The position numbers and the translations under genes were made by a program. 64,000 bases of DNA from DASWIG01 sp965371445 (lineage in GTDB: Bacteria; Acidobacteriota; Thermoanaerobaculia; Multivoradales; J023): positions 1-64,000 of the forward strand of contig CBDUYN010000001.1 in the NCBI GenBank assembly GCA_965371445.1. Reading direction: 5' to 3'. Each line of letters begins with the position of its first letter. Position 1 is the stretch's first letter. Below, in pieces: positions 41,342-49,700 of the stretch. The notes under the pieces were generated by a model. It was given only the letters and a program-made list of their open reading frames with translations. It did not search any database and was not told the DNA's origin.

Positions 41342-42037
41342 TTGAAGACGATCGGACTGCTCGGCGGTATGAGCTGGGAATCGACGGTGCCCTACTACCG
41401 TCTGATCAATCAGGGCGTCAGCCGCCGGCTCGGGTCCCTTCACTCGGCGAAGATCCTGCTCTACAGCTTCGACTTCGAAGAGATCGAGAAGCTCCAGCAC
41501 GCGGGACGTTGGGAGGAGGCAGGGGAAGCTCTCGCCGAGGCCGCTGCCGGGCTGGAGCGGGCTGGCGCGGAGCTCCTTCTTATCTGCACGAACACGATGC
41601 ACAAGGTCTTCGCCCAGGTCGAGGACGCCGTCGCCATTCCGCTGCTCCATATCGCGGACCCTACAGCCGAGGCCGTCCAGGCAGCGGGGCTCGGCACCGT
41701 GGCGCTTCTCGGCACACGGTTCACGATGGAGGGCGACTTCTACCGCGGACGCCTCGCCGACGTCCACGGCCTCGACGTGTTGACCCCTGAGAAGGCCGAC
41801 CGCGAGGAGGTCCACCGGGTGATCTACGAGGAGCTTTGCCTGGGAACGATCCGTGGCGACTCGCGGCGGCGCTTCGTCGAGATCATCGCCGGGCTCGTCG
41901 AGCGTGGCGCCGAGGGCGTCGTCCTGGGGTGTACCGAGATCGGGCTCCTGATCGGTGCCGGGGACGTCGCGGTGCCGAGGTTCGACACCACGGAGCTCCA
42001 CGCCGGAAAGGCCGTCGAGATGGCCTTGGGGAAGTAA
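41342..42037 (+). CDS. Aspartate/glutamate racemase family protein
   Basis: 231 residues. MKTIGLLGGMSWESTVPYYRLIN is the classical start, and the two catalytic cysteines lie in LLICTNTMHK and VLGCTEIGLL. Interconverts D- and L-amino acids, probably aspartate or glutamate. The start is a TTG at 41342 with AAGGAGG upstream. Confidence 0.93.
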   Translation: MKTIGLLGGMSWESTVPYYRLINQGVSRRLGSLHSAKILLYSFDFEEIEKLQHAGRWEEAGEALAEAAAGLERAGAELLLICTNTMHKVFAQVEDAVAIPLLHIADPTAEAVQAAGLGTVALLGTRFTMEGDFYRGRLADVHGLDVLTPEKADREEVHRVIYEELCLGTIRGDSRRRFVEIIAGLVERGAEGVVLGCTEIGLLIGAGDVAVPRFDTTELHAGKAVEMALGK

Positions 42038-42352
42038 TCCCGGACGACGGCACCTTGATCCTCCACCTGGAGAAGATCGGCGGCCGTCTGATCTTGGACA
42101 TCCCGCCCTATCGTGCCGGAGATACACCGCGGGGATATGGAGTTCTCCATGATGGTGGCTTCTTCCGCTCCCTGGTCTTCAGGGCTGCGCTGAACAAGCA
42201 CCAAGCGGGGTGGGGCACCTCGGCGGACTTGGCGCTCGCGACGGATTCACCGTCGGAGGGGGTTTCTTGGGCCTTGCCAGGCTCCGGCACCCGGGTCGCC
42301 GCCGGGCGGCGGGCATGTCAATACCCTATGCGGTGCCTGGAGTGCTGGGAGC

Positions 42353-42369
42353 GCAGGCGTCCCGCCTGC
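42353..42369. repeat. REP-like hairpin
   Basis: GCAGGC and GCCTGC arms around GTCCC. Short imperfect palindromes of this kind are common intergenic repeats in GC-rich genomes; only one copy is seen here. Confidence 0.4.
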
Positions 42370-42492
42370 AGTGTCTGGAAGCGCTGGGACGGGCCGACGT
42401 CGACGACGAACAGCTCCTGAGTGCCTCCTCCCGAAGAGGCCGCTCCCGCGAAGCCCTCTCGTTGGGCGCGGCTAGCCGGCTTGACGCTTCTT

Positions 42493-42507
42493 CGTCCCGA
42501 AGGGACG
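42493..42507. repeat. REP-like hairpin
   Basis: CGTCCC and GGGACG arms around GAA, in gene-free sequence. Confidence 0.4.
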
Positions 42508-42657
42508 GCATCGTTCAGAGCTGGGTTTCAACCGAGGGCGGCACCGAAGACAAGGGCAACGTGAGCCACGCTGGAACGTCTGAGGTCCTTCCAGCCTTGA
42601 CGCTCCGCGGAACGGTCATCGCCCCCTTGCCCTTGCCACCCATGGACCGGACCCCGG

Positions 42658-42741
42658 ACGCGCTTCGCGCGGGTGTGGCGCTCCGCGCCGGCGCGCTCCG
42701 CGCGCAAGAACCTCGCGCTCCGCGCGAAGGCGCTCCGCGCC
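42658..42741. repeat. Cluster of GCGCTCCGCGC-like units
   Basis: At least four copies of the 11-base unit GCGCTCCGCGC or a one-base variant (GCGCTTCGCGC) in 84 bases, ending at the stop codon of the kinase-FGE gene. Each unit is itself almost palindromic. Confidence 0.6.
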
Positions 42742-44736
42742 TTACTTGCCTGGGCTCCGCCCTGGCTTTCCCTGACCTCGGGCAAGGCGGAAGCCGAGGC
42801 TGCCCCAGCGGTCCGAGGGGTCGCTCGGGTAGCGGTACGCGGCGCGTCCGTCGCGCGCGTCCGAGCCCCACGAACCACCGCGGCGGACCCGGCCCGAGCC
42901 CTCCTGCACGAACGGATCCGTTTGCGCCTCCGTCGGATATTTCGCATAGGCGTCGCCGCACCATTCCCAGACGTTTCCCAACATGTCGAACAGGCCCCAG
43001 TCGTTCGGCTTCTTCCCGCGTACGGGATGGGTCCGATTCCCGCTGTTGGCGTCGTACCAGGCAATCGGATCCAGCTGCGGACTGTGCCCTTCGATCGTGA
43101 TCTCGCCCGTATAAAGCGCCGTGTCACGGCCGGCCCGGACCGCACGCTCCCATTCCGCCTCGGTCGGCAGGCGGTAGCCTGGGCCGTTCAGCTCTTTCAG
43201 CCCGACCTTCTTACACTCGTATCCCGACTCTCCCGGTGTACCCGTACAGTCCAGCTCATAGCATTTCTCCAGGCCCGCCATCTCCGACAGGCGGTTCGCG
43301 AACGCCACCGCGTCGTACCAGCTGACCCTTTCCACCGGACAGCCATTGCCACCCTCCGAGAAGTGCGACGGATTGTTCCCCATCACCTGCCGCCACTGCC
43401 CCTGCGTCACCGGCGTCTCCCCAAGCCAGAAGCCTCGAGTCAGCTCGACCTCGTGCGGGATCTCGTCGTCATAGCGGCCCGGCTCGTCCTCGGGGCTGCC
43501 CATGCGGAACCGCCCGGCGGGGACGTGACGGAACCGCATACCGAGCGGTCCTTCGTCCACCTCGCCCGGTGACGTCGCAGGCTCGGAAGACGGCAGCTCC
43601 TCCTCCACGCCGGCGTCGGCCGACCAGGCTCCGTCCAGGGCCTCGCAAAGCTCCCTTACCGACGCGAAACGCTCCTCCGGCCCGAAAGCCGTCGCCCGGG
43701 TCAACGCCTGTCGCAGGGCCTCGCCCTGCGGCAGGTCGGCGATCACCCGTGCCGGGTCGCGGTAGTAGATGGACGGCAACCGCCCGTCGAGCAGCACGAA
43801 GACCGCCGTCGAGGCGAGCGAGTAGACGTCGGCCCGCACGCCGGCCTTGGCCGCCGTGTCGAGGGCTTCGGGGGCGGCGAACTGGAGCGTCCCCAGCATG
43901 GCCCGCGTCGCCGTGAAGCCGGTCGTGTCGTCGGCCCGGACGAGGTCGAAGTCGGTCAGCTTGGCGACGCCGGCGCCGTCGAGGAGCACGTTCGACGGCT
44001 TGACGTCGCGATGGACGACACCTCGCCCATGGGCAAAGGCGAGCGCCTCGCCCACCTGGCGGAGCACCGCGAGCCGCGCCGTCCGCGTCAATCGTCCGGC
44101 ACGGACGGCCTGCTCGAGGTTCGGACCGGGGACGTGCTCCATGACGAAGAAGAGCCAGCCGTCGTCCTCGTGCTCGTCCCCGAGGACGGCGACGACGTTG
44201 GGATGGCGCAGCTCGGCCATCTTGCGCGCGCCGCGGAAGAAACGATCGCGGCGGCTTCGGTCCTGGGCGTGGTGGGAGTGCAGGACCTTGAGCGCCACGA
44301 CGCGTTCCTGCCCGGCGTCCCAGGCCTTCCAGACGGTGGCGAAGCCGCCCTGACCGACCGCTTCGTCGAGCTCGAAGCGGCCGTCGGCGAGCAGGTCGCC
44401 GGGATGGAGGATCGGTCCGCGGCGCAGCAGGCGGCGGACGTCCTTGATCTCGTCGAGGACGGCGGTGACGTCGTCGCCGGCGAGGGTCAGCTCCTTCTTG
44501 CGCTGGTAGAGCTGCTTCAGGTGGCGGGTGTGGCGTTCGCTTTCGGCGTCGCGGGGCGGTGGGGCCGCCGGCGGCTCGACCGAAAGCTCGCGGATCCTCT
44601 CCTCCGCCTCCTGGATCTGCTTGCGGACGGTGTGCTTCTGGGCCGGATCCGAGAGGCGAGCCTCTTCCTTGAGCAGGAAGCCCAGCTTCTCCTGCCACTC
44701 CGCGGCGGCGTCGGCTTGGGGCGTCGGGTCGGGCAT
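42742..44736 (-). CDS. Ser/Thr kinase fused to a formylglycine-enzyme-like (SUMF1) domain
   Basis: 664 residues. The N-terminal 60 residues (EWQEKLGFLLKEEARLSDPAQKHTVRKQIQEAEERI) form a short helical module like those on bacterial conflict-system proteins. The kinase domain has VGQGGFATVWKAWD, VALKVL, HRDVKPSNVLL and DFDLV (Asp-Phe-Asp rather than DFG). The C-terminal 230 residues are an FGE-sulfatase/SUMF1 fold (FRMGSPEDEPGR, THPVRGKKPNDWGLFDMLGNVWEWCGD, RVRRGGSWG). Most such domains are ligand-binding rather than catalytic. The ATG at 44736 is preferred; a TTG at 44766 would overlap the upstream enzyme's stop. Confidence 0.9.
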   Translation of the reverse strand: MPDPTPQADAAAEWQEKLGFLLKEEARLSDPAQKHTVRKQIQEAEERIRELSVEPPAAPPPRDAESERHTRHLKQLYQRKKELTLAGDDVTAVLDEIKDVRRLLRRGPILHPGDLLADGRFELDEAVGQGGFATVWKAWDAGQERVVALKVLHSHHAQDRSRRDRFFRGARKMAELRHPNVVAVLGDEHEDDGWLFFVMEHVPGPNLEQAVRAGRLTRTARLAVLRQVGEALAFAHGRGVVHRDVKPSNVLLDGAGVAKLTDFDLVRADDTTGFTATRAMLGTLQFAAPEALDTAAKAGVRADVYSLASTAVFVLLDGRLPSIYYRDPARVIADLPQGEALRQALTRATAFGPEERFASVRELCEALDGAWSADAGVEEELPSSEPATSPGEVDEGPLGMRFRHVPAGRFRMGSPEDEPGRYDDEIPHEVELTRGFWLGETPVTQGQWRQVMGNNPSHFSEGGNGCPVERVSWYDAVAFANRLSEMAGLEKCYELDCTGTPGESGYECKKVGLKELNGPGYRLPTEAEWERAVRAGRDTALYTGEITIEGHSPQLDPIAWYDANSGNRTHPVRGKKPNDWGLFDMLGNVWEWCGDAYAKYPTEAQTDPFVQEGSGRVRRGGSWGSDARDGRAAYRYPSDPSDRWGSLGFRLARGQGKPGRSPGK

Positions 44737-44762
44737 GGAAAGGAATTCTACACGGGCGAACC

Positions 44763-46454
44763 TCAAGACTTCGGACGACGAAACGGGATAACCTTCCCGC
44801 CGCGCAGCCGCCGGCCGACGAAAGCCGAGGTCCAGGAGACGACGACCGGCACGTCGACGCCCGCCTGCCGGCGGATCAGGCCGCCGCGCAGGAAAGCCGG
44901 CGTCCCCTCCGGGGGCTCGCGGACCGCGCGGCGGACCTCCTCGGGCGACACCAGGACCGCGGTCTCGCCGGCTTCCTCCAGGCGATCGAAGTAGCCCTCG
45001 CCGAGCTCGTGGTAACGAAGCGCCAGCGTCTGTAAGACGTCCTGGTCGTCGTCGTCACCGCAGCGCTCGACGAGATAGCGCTTCGTCACCCAGTCGACGC
45101 GTCCGACGAGGCTCCCCAGGTCGCCGGCCTTCAGGGCGTCCAAGACCTCGCCCCACAACCGGACCAGCTTCTCGGCCTCGAGCGAGGTCGCCTTCGACTC
45201 GCGCAGATAGGCCCTGGCGCGCTCCAGGTAGAAGCTCTGGAGCTCCAGGGCGTTGGTCGTACCGCCGCCGGCAAGCTCGAGGGGCGCTTTGAGCGACGGA
45301 TCGGTGACGACGGCGTGCAGCGCCTCCACCGGACGGGCGAGCTGAGGCGCGTCGTCGAGGAAGCCGGACTCGACCATGTCGATGACGAGCGCCGTCGCTC
45401 CGATCTTCAGGTACTCGGCGACCTGTGCCCGGTTCGAATCGCCGGATCCGATCTGGAGACGCTGGCGTCGGCTGAAGAGCTGGCGCACCGGAGACAGCTG
45501 GAAGTTAAACGGCGCGCAGGCCATCTTGAGGAAGTTCCCCGTGTCGTAGATCGGACGGTCCTCCGGGAGGATCGTCCGGCGGATCACCCGGCGTACCGCG
45601 CCTCCCTTCTCGGAGAGCTCGAACCTGCCGTCCTCGTCGATGGCACCGGTCCCCGCCCAGACCGTACGGCTGACGAGAAAGGCGAGCAGGCCCCGGCGGA
45701 GGCGGCGGAAGGCGAAGAGCTCCAGCAGACGGCTCGTCGGCATCACCATCGGCCAGGTCGAGACGACGCTCAGCCAGAGCTGGAAGCGCCCGACGGCACC
45801 CTCGATCCAGCGGTCGTCCTGGGAGACGCCCTCGAACCAACGCCGGCCGCTGGGAAAAAGAATCACCACCAGGAAGCTCACCAGGGCGAGGAGGAACACC
45901 AACACGATGACGAGATAGGTGACGAGCACTGAGACGGCAAGGACCGGCAGGAGCAGGAAGAGGCCGAGGCGCAGCAACGCCAGGGGCAGTCCCCTCGCGA
46001 TCTCGGCCTCGTAGTTCTCCTGCGCGCCGTAGACGTTGCCCTCGGCGTCGCGGCTGTTTTTCAGCAGGCCCACCCGGCCGCGGACGCCGCGCCTGGTGAG
46101 CGCTTCCTCGGCCCCTTCCACGGCCTCGCGTAGCAAGAGCTCCTGGGCCCTCTGGTAGAGGAGAAGCTGGCCGGGGCCTCGACATTCCGGCGTCGCCCCT
46201 TCGATGAGCCCCCCTTGCAGGCAATGCGGCAGGAATTCGTAGTAGAAGGCTCCCCCGTTCTGGCAGAAGAACTGCTCACGGCCCGGAGCGCTCGATCCGG
46301 GCCGCGTCGCCACGAGGCGGGAGATGGATTCCCTCAGGGCGTGGAAAAGCGTCTCGTTGCCAGGATGGAAGTCGACGAGAGAGGAGAACCGGAACGCGTA
46401 CTCGGTCTCGAGGCCCAGCAGACGTTCCAAGGGAGGGACGGCACGGCGGTCCAT
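44763..46454 (-). CDS. PafA/Dop-family enzyme with a membrane insertion
   Basis: 563 residues, about 60-100 more than usual. The carboxylate-amine-ligase-type motifs of Pup ligase/deamidase are clear: GLETEY (14-19), ATPEC (87-91), LKNSRDAEGNVYGAQENYE (131-149), RTVWAGTGAI, IGSGDSNRAQVAEYLKIGA (336-354), DWVTKRYL, and the C-terminal YHELGEGYFDRLEEAG. Between QENYE and the RTVWAG block lies an insertion of about 100 residues with a 45-residue hydrophobic stretch (156-200), enough for two membrane helices. The Asp of the usual LYVD..HPEYATPE region is replaced by Glu in FYYEFLPH, with extra residues before ATPEC. It follows a Pup-like gene by 60 bases and overlaps or abuts the next kinase gene. 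Ligase versus deamidase cannot be settled by eye. The start at 46454 lacks a strong ribosome site. Confidence 0.9.
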   Translation of the reverse strand: MDRRAVPPLERLLGLETEYAFRFSSLVDFHPGNETLFHALRESISRLVATRPGSSAPGREQFFCQNGGAFYYEFLPHCLQGGLIEGATPECRGPGQLLLYQRAQELLLREAVEGAEEALTRRGVRGRVGLLKNSRDAEGNVYGAQENYEAEIARGLPLALLRLGLFLLLPVLAVSVLVTYLVIVLVFLLALVSFLVVILFPSGRRWFEGVSQDDRWIEGAVGRFQLWLSVVSTWPMVMPTSRLLELFAFRRLRRGLLAFLVSRTVWAGTGAIDEDGRFELSEKGGAVRRVIRRTILPEDRPIYDTGNFLKMACAPFNFQLSPVRQLFSRRQRLQIGSGDSNRAQVAEYLKIGATALVIDMVESGFLDDAPQLARPVEALHAVVTDPSLKAPLELAGGGTTNALELQSFYLERARAYLRESKATSLEAEKLVRLWGEVLDALKAGDLGSLVGRVDWVTKRYLVERCGDDDDQDVLQTLALRYHELGEGYFDRLEEAGETAVLVSPEEVRRAVREPPEGTPAFLRGGLIRRQAGVDVPVVVSWTSAFVGRRLRGGKVIPFRRPKS

Positions 46455-46514
46455 CGTCGGTGGCGGAGACGGCGGATCGGCAGCCGCCCGGCGCGAGGAG
46501 ACCGAGACGCCGTC

Positions 46515-46667
46515 CTACTCGCCGCCTTCGGGAACGAGGGTTTCCTTGGGATAGGTCGCGGCGAGGCTCCGGGCGTCGTCGGCGACGTCCTGTAGGAGGG
46601 CCTCATGCCGGCGCGTCTTCTCGGTAAGGGGCTGCTCTTCGATTCGAACCGTTTGCTGTGTCTTCAT
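46515..46667 (-). CDS. Pup-like protein ending in Gly-Gly-Glu
   Basis: 50 residues, below most gene-finder cutoffs. The ATG (46665-46667) has AAGGAG seven bases upstream. The product starts MKTQQTVRIEEQPLTEKTRR, has a central helix (HEALLQDVADDARSLAATYP) and ends KETLVPEGGE. The size, charge, disordered start, helix and terminal Gly-Gly-Glu match prokaryotic ubiquitin-like protein Pup (which ends GGQ or GGE). With Glu already encoded, no deamidation step would be needed before ligation. It sits directly upstream of a PafA/Dop-family gene, which makes the call strong despite the short length. Confidence 0.85.
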   Translation of the reverse strand: MKTQQTVRIEEQPLTEKTRRHEALLQDVADDARSLAATYPKETLVPEGGE

Positions 46668-46738
46668 GGCGTGTCTCCTTCCCTGTGCCCATCATAGCAC
46701 GTTCGGATCGTGAGACAAGACAACGAGGAAGGCTCGGT

Positions 46739-49700
46739 CTAGAAAATCGCGCGCTCCGCCCGGCGGGCGATCCCCTGGAAGCCGAGCTGGTGGGCCTCGG
46801 CGGCGAGCTCGATCAGACGCAGGCGGCCCGCCGGGTCACCGGCCTTGAGCTCGATTTCTCCCAGGGCAAGACGCGCGGCGAGCGCGAGAGCGACGAGACG
46901 CTGTTCGGCCGCGTCTTCCCGGATCGCCTCGAGGTCCTTTCGAGCCGCGGCGACTTGGCCTTGGGCGGCTCGAAGCCGGGCGCCAAGGATGGCCGCCTCG
47001 AGGCGCAGGGAAGGGTTCTCGGTCTCGCCGAATCGTTCCAGGGCCTGCCCGGCCATCTCCGTCTCGCCGTCTTCGAGGAGCGCCGCGGCGAGCGAGACCA
47101 GGGCCCCTCTGGCGAGGTCCCGGCGACCGCCGTCGCGGAAGCTCTTCTCGGCCCGGTGGGCCAGCTCGCGCGCTTCGCGCGTGGCGCCGCGGGCGAGCGC
47201 CAGACGCACCTGCCAGAGCTCCGCTCGGGCGACACCCTCCTGCTCGCCGAGCGAGCGGCTCTTCATAAGAGCCAGGGCAAAGCTCTGCTCGGCTCCGTCG
47301 AGGTCGTCCTCGGCGAGGCGCAGCTCGCCCAGGCTCAGGTGATAAAAGCTCCACACGTACTCTTTCTTAAGCTCGGCGGCAAGGCGCTCGGCTGCGGCGA
47401 AAAGCTCCCGGGCAAGCGGCAGGCGCCCGGTGGCGACGGCTGAGCGCGCCTCGTAGCAATAGGTGTAGGGAATCATCTGCCGGTCGCCGATCGCCAGGTA
47501 GAGATCCCTCTCTTCCGCGGCCAGCTTTTCGGCGGCCACGGGGTCGAGCTGGACGCTCACCCAGGTCAAGGTGTCGAGCAGCGAGGCTTCCCGGTACCGG
47601 TCGCCAACCTCGCGAATGCTCCTGAGCGCCTCCTCCGCCATACGGCGGGCCTCCTCGAGTTGCCCCTGCATGTGGACCAGGTAGGCCAGATGGTTGGCGA
47701 CGGTCGCGAGCTGCTTGCGGTCGCCGATCTCCTCGTGGATGGCGAAGGCTCGACGGTAAAGCTCCCCGGCCGTGTCGAGCTGCCCTTGATAGGTCACGAC
47801 GGCCCCCATGGCGTCCAGGACCTGGGCGAGGCGGCCGCGGTCCCCGGCTTGCGAATAGATCGTCTTCGCTTCCTCGAGGGCCTCGAGGGCTTCCTCGAAT
47901 CGGTTCTGGTGGTAGTAGCCCCAGCCGAGCTGCCACCGGGCCTCGGCGAAGAGCAGCCGCGCCTCCTGCTGCTCGGCTTTTTCGGCCGCCGCGAGCGCCG
48001 CCGCGACCTGGCGCTCGTAATCCGAGATCCAGTAGGCCGCCTCCACCTCGGCCAGGTCGACGCGTGCGTCCTGGGATGCCGTCGGGCTACGGCGGCGAAT
48101 GTCCTCGACCGTCTCCAGGGCCTGCTCGCTGCCGCCGACGATGGTCTGGGCCCTCGCCAGGCGCAGGCCATGCTCGAGTTGGTCGGGGAAGAAATTCCAC
48201 AGAGCGCGATAGGTTTCGATGGCCTGCAGCCACTCGCCGGCCGCCTCGCGGTAAAGGCCTTCGATCGTCAAGGTCTGCTCGCGCGGCAGCCCCTTGGCGA
48301 GGTCGAACGCGCGCCGGGCGCTCCGCGCCGCCTCGCGGTCGTAGCCCAGGGCCAGCCAGGCCTCGGCCAGGGCCGCGTGGGCCAGGGCGTAGGAGTCGTC
48401 GAGCTCGACCGTGCGGAGGAGAAGCTCTTTGGCGCCTGAAGCGTCGAGGCTGCGAAGCTTCTCCAGCCCCAGGGCGTAGAGGCGGGTCGCTTCTTGGCTC
48501 GTCGACAGCGTAGCCCGTACGGCCCGCGCCTCGGCCGGAGTCTTTATCTCGACGCCGATCTCACGGCGAAGCTCGGAGCCCAGACGCGAGACCACGTCGA
48601 AAAGCTCTGCTTCCAGCCCCGTCTCCTGAAGGGCTGCCAGCGTCTCGCCGCCGTCGGTTTCCTGGAGCCTCAGCTGGACTCGAAGCCGCGCTCCGGAGCG
48701 GGCATAGGAGCCCACCACGACGTACTCGGTGTTGAGGTTGCGGCCGACTTTCTCCAGCGTATCGGCGGCGAGGCTCTCCATCGTCTCCATGGCGAGCTCG
48801 CGTTTCATTCGCGCCACCTCTTCTCCCGACACCAGCCGGAGCTGCTCACCCACCGCGAGCTCCGTCGACAGGATCTCCGAGACGGCCGTCGAGATCCAGT
48901 CGATGTCCTGGCGGCCTGTCAAGTTCTGAAAGCCCAACACCGCCACCGAGTGGCGGGCCCCGGCACGGTTCTCCCGCAGCGTCTTGAGACCTGTTGCGAC
49001 GGCCAGCGCCGCGAGCGCCAGCACCGCGAAGGCGAGGAGGAGGAGGCGCGGCGTGCGCTTCTTGCGCCCGACCCTCCAGGCCAGAGCCGAATCCGCCGGC
49101 GCCTGAAACACACTCGAGCCCTCGAGGCCGACCTCGAAGAGGCGAACCCCCTCGGCGACCCCGGTGAAGAAGTACTCCCCGTAGGCGCTCCAGGCCAGCT
49201 CCACTCCTTCTTCGCTACCGCGCAAGACCCGTTGGGAAAGGTCGTAGGCCGCCTGGGAAACGAGAATCTGGTCGCCTCGCGCCAGCTCCATGACGGCCAA
49301 CGCGACCCGCCGGGTCAGCCCTTCCACCTCCAGGGGCCTGGCTCCCCGCCGGACGTCGCTCGGCGGGTTTTCGCGGAGAAGGACCTCGCCCACGTGGATC
49401 CCGGCGCGCGTCCTCAAGCCACCGAGCTCGGCGGAGGCCTCGGCCATCCGGTGCTCAAAGGCGACGGCGAAACGAACAGCGTCGGCCGGGCGCTCGAAGA
49501 GCAGCAGGAAGCTGTCGGCTTTTTCCACCTCCAACCCGCCGTAGGCTCTCAGGAGCTCGCGCACCAGTTGGTCGTGACGTGCCAGGGCCTCGAGAATCCC
49601 GGCCTCGCCGACGCGAGCCGCCAACTGTTCCCGGTCGCAGATTCCCAGATAGACGAGGGTGCGAATCGTGATCCCCTCGACCGTCGCCGAGCCCGGTGCG

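Larger units (their letters stand above)
42038..42741. other. Intergenic region with repeats, no intact gene
   Basis: The first 160 bases have a coding-like plus-strand piece (PDDGTLILHLEKIGGRLILDIPPYRAG) that follows the racemase in another frame with no start, possibly a remnant. After that come a hairpin GCAGGCGTCCCGCCTGC (42353-42369), a hairpin CGTCCCGAAGGGACG (42493-42507), and a run of near-palindromic GCGCTCCGCGC units (42658-42741). Both hairpins look like REP-type elements. Confidence 0.6.

Noticed and set aside
42038..42741. CRISPR array in the repeat-rich gap
   Set aside because: The units are short, contiguous and near-palindromic, with no regular spacers. No array was seen anywhere in the window.
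44763..46454. Enzyme as a glutamine synthetase or gamma-glutamylcysteine ligase
   Set aside because: It belongs to the same superfamily, but the KN..D..GN.YG..ENY and GDSN...YLKIGA blocks and the neighbouring GGE protein are specific to PafA/Dop.
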